A stretch of DNA of 64,000 bases from Flavobacterium tistrianum. Lineage in GTDB: Bacteria > Bacteroidota > Bacteroidia > Flavobacteriales > Flavobacteriaceae. The position numbers were made by a program, and so were the translations under genes. Under the pieces are notes generated by a model, which was not told where the DNA came from, searched no databases, and was given only the letters and a program-made list of their open reading frames with translations. The stretch is taken from contig NZ_QJRH01000073.1 in assembly GCF_003254545.1 (NCBI RefSeq), positions 434,001-498,000 of the forward strand, given 5' to 3'. Numbering within the stretch: the stretch's first letter is position 1; every line of letters begins with the position of its first letter. Shown here piece after piece: positions 33,059-41,300 of this stretch.

Positions 33059-33093
33059 AAAAAGGAATATTCATCTCGAATATTCCTTTTTAT
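33059..33093 (+). terminator. Terminator of the Roadblock-like gene
   Basis: A perfect 14-bp stem AAAAAGGAATATTC / GAATATTCCTTTTT (33059-33072 and 33078-33091) with a 5-base loop. Confidence 0.88.
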
Positions 33094-33165
33094 TTTTTAT
33101 ACAAATTGTTATTCGTTTCTTTTAAAATATTTTATATTTCGAAACGTAAATATGGATTTGTATAA

Positions 33166-33624
33166 ATGGAGTTACGCGCCTATTTTGAAAAATATTCTGA
33201 TGAAGCAACCTGCATTGAAGAGCTCAAAAACAAACGTTTAGAAAATGGGCTTTTGTGCAGGAAATGCAGACATAATGCACATTCTTTCCGTCAGAATGAT
33301 TTGAAATTTCAATGCCGAAAATGCGGCACCCGCACTGGTCTCCGCTCAGGAACCGTAATGGAAAACTCCAATCTTCCCGTTCGATACTGGATGATCTGCA
33401 TTGAATTGATGACACTTTCACATAGAAAATTATCCATACTCAAAATTCAATATTTATTAGGACATAAAAGATATGAGCCGATCTGGTATATGGTTCAAAA
33501 AATTCGCTTGGTTATGAAAATCAGGGACGAGAAATACAGATTAAGAGCTTATTCTGAATTTGATCCTGAATTTCTTCAGAAAATTGATCAACTCGCAATG
33601 AAGAAAAAAGTCAAAGAATTGTGA
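33166..33624 (+). CDS. Lone IS1595-type zinc-ribbon protein (no DDE transposase domain)
   Basis: A 152-residue protein. Residues 9-75 match the zinc-ribbon head of IS1595-family transposases: LLCRKCRHNAHSF, FQCRKCGTRTGLRSGTVMENSNLP and RYWMICIELMTLS. The two CxxC pairs are intact. The second half (YLLGHKRYEPIWYMVQKIRLVMKIRDEKY) matches the linker before the DDE domain, but the protein then ends; neither the DDE residues nor a remnant frame is seen in the next 315 bases, and no terminal inverted repeats were found. It is either a decayed transposase or a domesticated DNA-binding protein. The intact frame favours the latter. Confidence 0.72.
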   Translation: MELRAYFEKYSDEATCIEELKNKRLENGLLCRKCRHNAHSFRQNDLKFQCRKCGTRTGLRSGTVMENSNLPVRYWMICIELMTLSHRKLSILKIQYLLGHKRYEPIWYMVQKIRLVMKIRDEKYRLRAYSEFDPEFLQKIDQLAMKKKVKEL

Positions 33625-33660
33625 ATGGTGAGTTGTGAAATGTCAAATGTGAAATGCTAA

Positions 33661-33725
33661 GATTGCTAATAAAAATAAGGATTAAAAAGATTAAAAAAAT
33701 CTGTGATAATCCTTATAATCTGTGG
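33661..33725. repeat. Relic of the AATCTGTGGC-type inverted repeat
   Basis: AAGGATTAAAAAGATTAAAA and ATAATCCTTATAATCTGTGGC share words with the fuller element at 33823-33883. This looks like a decayed copy. Confidence 0.4.
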
Positions 33726-33822
33726 CTATTAATATATTGAAGCAGAAAAACTTCACATAGGCTTCGACTCCGCTCAGCCTGACATACCTTTTAAGATTTT
33801 CAAAATTTATGAGCATAAAAAA

Positions 33823-33883
33823 GCCACAGATTACAGGATTAAAATGATTTTTTAAAATCTGTGTTAATCTTGTAATCTGTGGC
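33823..33883. repeat. Interspersed inverted repeat (GCCACAGATTACA type)
   Basis: GCCACAGATTACAGGATTA (33823-33841) and TAATCTTGTAATCTGTGGC (33865-33883) form a near-perfect 19-bp stem with a 23-base loop. Just before it (33758-33785) is GGCTTCGACTCCGCTCAGCC, a GC-rich word that looks foreign to the AT-rich context. No gene is seen in 33625-33939. Confidence 0.6.
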
Positions 33884-33939
33884 CTTACTATATATTGTGA
33901 TTGCAGGAAAATTTACAATTAACCATTCACAAATCACAA

Positions 33940-34443
33940 TTATTTTTTCTTGTTCTTCTTTGCTTTAGATCGTTTCGCTTTGTTTTTAGCGATTTTTTTT
34001 GCTTTAGCTTTTTCTTTGGCTTTTTTAGCTTTAGCTTTCTTTTTTGCTTTAGCTTTTAATTTTGCTTTTTTCGCTTTTTCCTTCTTTTTGTCTTTTGCTT
34101 TCTCTTTTTTCTTAGCAGCAACTTTTTTCTTTTTCTCTTTTTTCTCTTTTTCTTTCATCTTTTTATTTTTTTTAGATTTTGGCTGATCTTCGTTTTCTTC
34201 TGATGTTTTAGCTTCAGCTTCAGATGCCGTTTCTTCTCCCGATTCAGCTTCTTTATTTTCTACTACTTCTTCAGTTGCAGCTTTTTTTGGAGCTCTTTTA
34301 GGTTTTGGTTTTGATTCTGAAATTTCAACTACCGATTCTGTTTCTGAAATCTCAGTCTCTTGCTGTTGATTTTCTTCGCTTGAGATAACAGGAGCAACTT
34401 CTACATCCTGATCGATTTCATTAGTAAGCACTTCTTTTGTCAT
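33940..34443 (-). CDS. Lysine/alanine-rich histone-H1-like protein
   Basis: A 167-residue low-complexity protein. The first half (about residues 1-90) is acidic and Ser/Thr/Glu-rich (SEENQQQETEISETES). The second half (about 90-167) is almost only Lys and Ala with some Glu, in short repeats such as KKKEKAKDKKKEKAKKAKLK and AKAKKIAKNKAKRSKAKK. The C-terminal tail resembles eukaryotic linker histone tails and bacterial H1-like proteins and should bind nucleic acid non-specifically. The acidic N-terminal part could modulate that binding. The long frame on the opposite strand is a codon-composition shadow. Confidence 0.75.
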   Translation of the reverse strand: MTKEVLTNEIDQDVEVAPVISSEENQQQETEISETESVVEISESKPKPKRAPKKAATEEVVENKEAESGEETASEAEAKTSEENEDQPKSKKNKKMKEKEKKEKKKKVAAKKKEKAKDKKKEKAKKAKLKAKAKKKAKAKKAKEKAKAKKIAKNKAKRSKAKKNKKK

Positions 34444-34565
34444 TATTCTGTTAATTTTAAGAAATTGATTAAATTTATTTTGGATTAAACTAATTTTTAA
34501 TGTTATTAAATCATTAAATTAACATCAAAAAATAATAAACAAAGATAAATTGAAAAACCTATTCG

Positions 34566-34646
34566 CCAATGTTAAGTTTTTCGTGAGCGTAAAAACATAA
34601 GTATATTCAGTTAAAAATCAAAAACTTACCCAATGTTAAGTTTTTC
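34566..34646. repeat. 17-bp direct repeat upstream of the AraC gene
   Basis: CCAATGTTAAGTTTTTC occurs at 34566-34582 and 34630-34646, 64 bases apart, in the 310-base gap between the lysine-rich gene and the AraC gene. It may be a pair of regulator sites. Nothing else is recognised in the gap. Confidence 0.55.
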
Positions 34647-34753
34647 AATGCTCTTTTTTCGAAATTAAAAACGTCATTACAGACTTTTTACAGCTATTCT
34701 TTCTTTGCAAGAATGAGTAGCGAATTGCATAATTTCGTTTTAAATTTGATGAA

Positions 34754-35512
34754 ATGATTCACGATTTAGCATATCAATCCATTAAACCCAATAAAAACCT
34801 TTCGGATTTTGTGGACAGTTTTTGGTGCATGGAGAATAAATCGGATCAAACTTTAGAAACAATTGGCCTTCCAGATGGACGAATTGATTTGTCACTGATA
34901 AAAACGGATGAAATTCCTTTTCAAATCAGACTTCTGGGTTTGGGAACACAGCAATACGAAAAAGGAAAAATACCCGCTAATAGTCTCACTTTTACAATCA
35001 GTTTTAAACTTCCTGCTGCTGAATATGTTTTTCATGAAAGCATTGCGGATCTTTTAAATTCTGGAAAACTGCTCGAGAGTAATTTCTGGGATTTTAATGA
35101 AAATGATTTGGAGAATTTTGAATTGTTCTGCGAAAAAGCTTCTGCAAAAATTGAATCTTTATTGTTAAAAGAAATCGATAATCGAAAACAAAAACTATTC
35201 AGACTTATTTACGAAACCAACAGAGACATGACGGTAAAAGAATTGTCGGAAAAATCTAATTGGAGCAGCCGACAGATCAACCGATATTTTAATCAGTATT
35301 TTGGGGTTTCATTAAAAGGGTATTGTTCGATTCTGCGTTTTCGTGCTTCTTTAGAACATATTGCAAAAGGGAAATTGTTTCCTGAAGAAAATTTTTCAGA
35401 CCAGACCCATTTTATCAAAGAGATCAAAAAGATTTCGGGCTCGCTTCCAAAAGAGTTATTTCAAAACAAAAACGACCGATTTATACTATTATCGGCTCTT
35501 TCATCCAAATAA
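34754..35512 (+). CDS. AraC-family transcriptional regulator
   Basis: A 252-residue regulator. The N-terminal sensing domain (about 1-145) starts with a segment typical of the group (YQSIKPNKNLSDFVDSFWCMEN). The C-terminal part has the AraC helix-turn-helix pair (about 155-235): MTVKELSEKSNWSSRQINRYFNQYFGVSLKGYCSILRF, then the second helix region with FSDQTHFIKEIKKISGSLPKE. It is encoded 30 bases before a TetX-like monooxygenase gene and probably regulates it. Confidence 0.88.
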   Translation: MIHDLAYQSIKPNKNLSDFVDSFWCMENKSDQTLETIGLPDGRIDLSLIKTDEIPFQIRLLGLGTQQYEKGKIPANSLTFTISFKLPAAEYVFHESIADLLNSGKLLESNFWDFNENDLENFELFCEKASAKIESLLLKEIDNRKQKLFRLIYETNRDMTVKELSEKSNWSSRQINRYFNQYFGVSLKGYCSILRFRASLEHIAKGKLFPEENFSDQTHFIKEIKKISGSLPKELFQNKNDRFILLSALSSK

Positions 35513-35542
35513 TTTTGTGCCATAGATTTTAAATACAAAACT

Positions 35543-36739
35543 ATGTTACTAAAAAATAAACAAGTTGCCATTATTGGTGGCGGAATAGGCGGTTTAATGT
35601 TAGCCCGCCTTTTACAATTACAAAATAGCAATGTAAAAGTTTACGAAAGAGATATCAATTCCGAAGTTCGCGTTCAAGGTTCTCCATTAGATTTACATGA
35701 AGATTCGGGCTTGATAGCCATGAAACAAGCTCATTTATTAGATGAATTTTACAAAAATGTTAGACCCAATGCCAGCAAAACCAGAATTGTTGACCAAAAT
35801 TTTGAACTGAAATTTGATGAACATTCCATTTTAAAACCGTCTTCTCAAATAAGTTCAGAACAAAATCGTGATTCACTTCAAGACATTTCAAAACCTCGTC
35901 CAGAAATAGATCGTTCGGTTCTTCGAAATATTTTACTGAATTCACTTTCTTCTGATTCGATTATCTGGAATAGTCAGTTTACTTCTATGGAAAAAGAAAA
36001 CGAAGGTTGGCGAGTGCATTTTATGAACGGAACGAATGTTTATGCAGATTTGGTAATTGCCGCAGATGGCGCAAATTCTAAAGTGCGTCCTTATTTAAGC
36101 GCAGAAAAACCAATTTATTCTGGAATTACCATGATTGAAGGAACTATTTACAATGCAAAAGAAAATGCTCCTCATCTTTTTGAGTTTTCAAAAGGCGGAA
36201 AAGTGCTGGCTTTTGGAAAAGAACAGACAATTATGTACGGCATAAAGGGCGATGGTTCTTTAATGTTTTTACTCAGCAGTAAAATCTCTGAAAACTGGAT
36301 TGCCGAAAATCAGCTAGATTTTAAAAACAATGAGCAGATTTTCGATTGGTTTAAAGAAGTCTATCAAGATTGGAGTTCTGAATGGGATGAATTATTCAAG
36401 AGTAAAGAATTGTATTTTATTCCGCGCCCGCAATATTATTTTTCGTTTAATCAGTCTTGGGAAACGCTGGAAAATTTAACCATGATTGGCGATGCCGCAC
36501 ATAGAATGCCACCTTTTGCTGGAAAAGGCGCTAATCTAGCCTTGCTCGATGCTTTTGAATTGGCTGATTGCTTAACAAATAATCAATTCCCTGATCTGAA
36601 AACTGCCATTTCCTATTTTGAAAAACGAATGCTAGAAAGGGCCGCGATTGCCTTAGAAAATACTTTAAAAAACGGAGAACAGCTTCATTCTGAAAATGCT
36701 TTAGAAAGGTTACTCTCTATATTTAGCAAAACAAATTAA
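35543..36739 (+). CDS. FAD-dependent monooxygenase related to TetX
   Basis: A 398-residue class A flavoprotein monooxygenase, full length. The FAD fold is GGGIGG (12-17) with VKVYERD (31-37), the DG motif is AADGANSK (173-180, Asp175/Gly176), and GDAAHRMPPFAGKGAN is at 316-331. Similarity to the TetX tetracycline monooxygenases runs over the whole length (GSPLDLHEDSGLIAMKQAHLL, EIDRSVLRNILLNSL). By eye alignment, the TetX substrate residues Gln192, Arg213 and His234 fall at Glu, Lys and Met here, so tetracycline oxidation is uncertain. The AraC gene upstream is the likely regulator. Confidence 0.88.
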   Translation: MLLKNKQVAIIGGGIGGLMLARLLQLQNSNVKVYERDINSEVRVQGSPLDLHEDSGLIAMKQAHLLDEFYKNVRPNASKTRIVDQNFELKFDEHSILKPSSQISSEQNRDSLQDISKPRPEIDRSVLRNILLNSLSSDSIIWNSQFTSMEKENEGWRVHFMNGTNVYADLVIAADGANSKVRPYLSAEKPIYSGITMIEGTIYNAKENAPHLFEFSKGGKVLAFGKEQTIMYGIKGDGSLMFLLSSKISENWIAENQLDFKNNEQIFDWFKEVYQDWSSEWDELFKSKELYFIPRPQYYFSFNQSWETLENLTMIGDAAHRMPPFAGKGANLALLDAFELADCLTNNQFPDLKTAISYFEKRMLERAAIALENTLKNGEQLHSENALERLLSIFSKTN

Positions 36740-36845
36740 ACTTAATTCATTTTACTTCAATTACTTATATTTTTTTATCTAAATTTACAATTACCTGAAA
36801 AACATTTTCTACGCCAATATAAGTTTCACCAAATAAATTTATACC

Positions 36846-37907
36846 ATGAGGCATCTTCTACTCCTATTCTTTTTTACTGGTTTTATGCAATTTACTTTTG
36901 GACAAAAAACAGCCGATTCGATTCAGAAAAAAGAAAAGAAAATTGAACTGCGAATAATGCCTTATTTGAGTTATAATCGAAATCTTGATTTTATGTTTGG
37001 AGCAATTCCGATGGCAATGTATAAAGTGAATCAAGCTGATACTATTTCACCCAAATCTTTGTCCGGAATGTCGGCCATTTATACGACTAATAAATCTTAT
37101 GCTTTGGCTTTTTTCAATAAATGGTATTTAAATGAAGACAAATGGCGTTTGAAACTTTTCTTTTTTAATGGAAATCAGAATTCGCAATTTTATGTGGATG
37201 ATATTGATCAGCCAGATTTTTATGATTATGGAACTAAAATAACGGTTATAAGCGTTGGAGGCCAGCGCAAAATCGTTGGAAAATTCTACGGCGGACTTTC
37301 TTATACCTATTCACATTACAATACAGTTTATGAAGATAATATTTCTCCTTCTTCTGTATCACATAGCAATGCTTTGGTTGTAAATTTGTTATATGATACT
37401 CGAGATGCTGTTTATTATCCAACAAAAGGATACAAGATTAAATTGGATTGGTCTACTTATCCTGATTTTTTAGACAATGAATTGGCATCAAATAGAATAT
37501 CCTTTCAAGCCAATAGATATATTCCCACTAGAGATAATAAAGATGTTATCGCGGCTCGAGTGTTTGGCAAGTTTGGTTTAGGAAATGTTGCCTTCGAACA
37601 GCAGAGCACCATTGGCGGAACAGACATTCGAGGTTATTCTGAAGGTAAATATAGAGGTGCGGGATTAATGGATATTCAAGGAGAATACCGCTACAACTTT
37701 GCAAAAAAGATGGGATTGGTTGGCTTTTTTGGAATTGCAACCATTTATGGTTCTGACACTCCAAGTTTTGATTGGAAAATTTATCCTGGTGGCGGTATTG
37801 GATACAGATACAATCCTTTCAAAAAATCAAAATTCAATGTTGGTCTAGATGGTGCGGTTGGTAAAGGAGATTGGGGAGTCTATTTTAGAATTGGTGAAGC
37901 TTTTTAA
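36846..37907 (+). CDS. Outer membrane beta-barrel of the Omp85/surface-antigen type without POTRA domains
   Basis: A 353-residue exported protein with a signal peptide (about 1-19; FMQFTFGQ). The mature chain is all barrel: alternating strands from about residue 30, LLYDTRDAVYYPTKGYKIKLDW and QQSTIGGTDIRGYSEGKYRG as the strand/loop-6 region of Omp85 proteins (the IRGY motif corresponds to the VRGF/Y lid motif), and a terminal aromatic strand (YFRIGEAF). The POTRA domains found in BamA/TamA are absent. Such small Omp85-like barrels are known but their function is not. Confidence 0.78.
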   Translation: MRHLLLLFFFTGFMQFTFGQKTADSIQKKEKKIELRIMPYLSYNRNLDFMFGAIPMAMYKVNQADTISPKSLSGMSAIYTTNKSYALAFFNKWYLNEDKWRLKLFFFNGNQNSQFYVDDIDQPDFYDYGTKITVISVGGQRKIVGKFYGGLSYTYSHYNTVYEDNISPSSVSHSNALVVNLLYDTRDAVYYPTKGYKIKLDWSTYPDFLDNELASNRISFQANRYIPTRDNKDVIAARVFGKFGLGNVAFEQQSTIGGTDIRGYSEGKYRGAGLMDIQGEYRYNFAKKMGLVGFFGIATIYGSDTPSFDWKIYPGGGIGYRYNPFKKSKFNVGLDGAVGKGDWGVYFRIGEAF

Positions 37908-37925
37908 TTTTGAAAAATATTTGCT

Positions 37926-37958
37926 AAAAAGGACTGTCTCAAAAACAGTCCTTTTTCT
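37926..37958 (+). terminator. Terminator of the Omp85-like gene
   Basis: A perfect 12-bp stem AAAAAGGACTGT / ACAGTCCTTTTT (37926-37937 and 37945-37956) with a 7-base loop. Confidence 0.9.
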
Positions 37959-38192
37959 TTTTATATAATTTCGGTAGTGCTCAATAAAGCTTTTTTCATA
38001 TTTAGAAAATTGAATTTCTTTACAAAAATCTTGTTTTGTTGAGGCAGTTTAGAAAAAAACAAAGCTAATCCATTTTTCAGATAGTTGCTTTCTCACACTA
38101 CTGTAACGCATTTTATTGTTTCAAAATCTATTTTTTATGTTTCATTTTATAATCTGCAACATAGAAAAAAAAATTTCATGATTATCTTTCTT

Positions 38193-38282
38193 TAAATTTG
38201 AGTAACCCTCAAATCAAATTCAAATCTTAACTACGATTAATGCTCAAAATCAATTTATTAATTTAAGGTAGTTATAAATTTG
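38193..38282 (+). promoter_or_regulatory. Candidate promoter region of the adhesin operon
   Basis: TAAATTTG, a match to the -7 consensus TAnnTTTG, occurs twice, at 38193-38200 and 38275-38282. Neither has a clear TTTG at -33. The rest of 37957-38311 is AT-rich and shows no gene. Confidence 0.35.
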
Positions 38283-38311
38283 CTGTGCTGCCTTTTCATT
38301 CCTGATTGCTT

Positions 38312-41300
38312 ATGGCACAATTTTATTTTTCTTGGAGAATTTGCACTTTATCAAAAAAACTGGCTTTTGCTGCCTTATTAATTTTTCTTTCAATTTTTCA
38401 AACCAATGCACAAAACTGCTCTGTAAATGCAGGAGTATTGAATGTTACCATTTGTGAAACCGATGCATTGGTTTTGACGGGTAACAATCCAAGCCCCATT
38501 ACAGGCACAGTCAAATGGACTCAAATCTCGGGTCCTGCTGTAACTATAAATTCGCCAACAAGTGCAAGCACAACTGTTTCTGGATACACTGGAGGCAATA
38601 CTTATATTTTTAGATACAGCGCAACCTGCAGCGACGGCATTGTATCCTATCAGGACAAGGTGGTTAATGTAAAACCCATAACAAAAGCCAACGCCGGCGC
38701 CAATATTACTAGCTGCCCAAATACTAACGGAACATTGGCTATCATTGCAAATACTCCACAAAATAATGGCGAAACAGGATATTGGGAAATAGTGGGTGCA
38801 AACAATGCAGGGGTTGTAATTAATTTTCCAAATTTAGCCACCTCAACCATCAGCCTGCCTGACACAAGCTGTGGAGTTACTACTCTTCAATGGGTTATTG
38901 AGGGTCCAGAATATGCTCCTGGACAGCGCTGTAGAACAACTTCTCAGATAACGGTAACCAATTATGGAGGCGTTAAACCTGTTTCTGCAGGTCCAGATCA
39001 GACTTTGAGCAATTGCTACACCACAACGCAATCAACCAACTTAAATGCTACTTATGGAGGCTGCGGCCTTAACGGGCAAAACGGACAGTGGACATTTGTC
39101 AGCGGACCTAATACGCCAGTTATAAGCAATCCAAATGCTAACAACACAGGCATTTCTAATTTAGTTCAAGGAACATACACATTTAGATGGACTGTTTCTG
39201 GCCCTTGTGCTTCTGGAAACGATACCGTTGTAATTACGGTGCCAGCTGCAACCCAAGATGTAACACAATTGCCTGGCGGAGATGAAAATATATTCTTCTG
39301 CGATAATACTATAAATCAAGTTACTCTTGTTGCACAGACTCCTTTATACGCAGGTGAAACTGTTGCTTGGTCACAAATTTCTGGAGATAGCGGCGCTGTA
39401 ATTGTTTCGCCGACCAACCCTACTACATTGGTAACCAATATTTTTCAGGGAGGAGATCCGTACCGTTTCCGTTATACTCTGACAAATAATAATACTGGCT
39501 GCGTTTTTACCAAGGATTATATTGTACAATATAATGGCCCAACCAGAACTATTTTGGCGAATAACGGAAATGATATTGTTGGAAGCTGTAATGCTACTGT
39601 ATTTACAATTCCGCTTACGGTAACTGGAACAGGTTCCAACCAGTACCGTATCGTAAGTGGCCCACCTTTATCTCCTTTAGGTCCTTTTCCTACTGCTTTA
39701 AAAGATGTTGGAAACTCTCTTACTTTAACCCTTACAGCTCCTGGAGATTACACGGTTGAATTTGTTCGAAAACAGAACGGTGCATTAACTGTTGAATGTG
39801 ATTTTGGTTTTGATACTTTGGGTATTTTGGTTTCTGGAGATCCTACTCCGTCAAATGCTGGAACCGATGTCAGTCTGCCTTGTGGTGACACGACCACTGT
39901 TCTTTCTGGAGTCAGCACAGATGATGGTCTGCATTTTTGGAGTCAGCTTAGCGGGCCTAATACAGCTACAATAGCTGATAATTTTGCAATCGATACGCCT
40001 GTGAGCAATCTTATTTCTGGAACCTATGTTTTTCAATATATCACAAAAGGTGGTGGTGCCACCTGTGGTTTTTCAGTTGCAACAGTTACCGTTTACGTTT
40101 CAGATAGCACAATAAGCAATGTTGATGCAGGAACAGATCAGGTAGTTTGTGCAAGTTCGCTTGTGCCTCTTAGCGCTGTTCCTGCCGCACCTGGTGAAAT
40201 TGGAACTTGGAGCCAAGTTTCGGGTCCCGATACCATTACATTTTCAGATGTAAATAATCCAAATGCCATTGCGTCTGGTTTTATAACCCCCATGGCATCT
40301 TATGAATTACAATGGACAGTTTCCTATTCGCATCCCGGGCCATCATGTGGTTCATCGGTTTCTGATACCGTAACCATTAGCACAAATAATAATACGGCTC
40401 CCACACCAGCAGATGCTGGACCAAATGCCTGCTATTCGTCTGGTACAAACACTTTTAATCTTAGCGGAAATATCCCAGGATTTGGAGACTATGGAATTTG
40501 GACAGTACAGCCTTCAACTGGAGTAATAATTGATAATATAGAAGACCCAAATACCATGGTAACGGTTCCAGGAAATGGAACTTATGTTTTTACATGGTCT
40601 ATAAGTTCAAGATTGCGAACCTGTATTCCTAGCCAAAGTAGCGTATCTGTTACAGTTGCAGAAACACCGCCAATTGCCAATGCAGGTCCAGATCAGGAAA
40701 TTTGCGGCAGCACCATAACAATGGCGGCCACAAAAAGTGGAGGATCAACAGGTACATGGACTAGAATTTCGGGTGTTGGTAATTATACCATAAGTGATAT
40801 TCATGATCCAAATGCTGTTTTTACTTTCTCTTACAGCGGTTATTACATATTCAGGTGGACAGTCGATGCGGGCATCTGCGGCCAGGCATTTGATGACATC
40901 AATCTTACTATCGGACTTCCGCCTCATCCAGCAAATGCGGGCCCTGATCAAAATATCTGCAACAACAGCAGCGTTATCATGGCTGGAAACTCATATGATA
41001 GCTTTTTTGAATTAGGACAATGGTCTGTGCTGACTGGTTCTCCAAATCAGCCTACAATTGTAGATCCTTCTAACCCGAATACGGCAATTAATGGTCTTGT
41101 AGCAGGAACATACACTTTCAGATGGACGATAACTGCAAAAAGCATCTTTTTATGCCAAGGTAGTTTTGATGATGTAATAGTTGTGGTAGATCCAGCAGCA
41201 AACGCAGGAATAGACCAGACCTATTGCGATGTTACCAGCGTGCAGCTTATAGCCAATGAAAACTCAACGGGAACATGGTCACTGACCAGTACAACAGGAA

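Noticed and set aside
33166..33624. A complete insertion sequence
   Set aside because: The catalytic DDE domain, terminal inverted repeats and target duplications are all missing.
33950..34186. Plus-strand open frame rich in Phe and Leu opposite the lysine-rich gene
   Set aside because: It is the antisense reading of Lys/Ala codons (AAA/GCT), which gives Phe/Ser/Leu by composition. It has no promoter or family features.
34754..36739. Acquired tetracycline-resistance gene on a mobile element
   Set aside because: No transposase, integrase or flanking repeats are present, base composition looks like the neighbours, and key TetX substrate residues differ.
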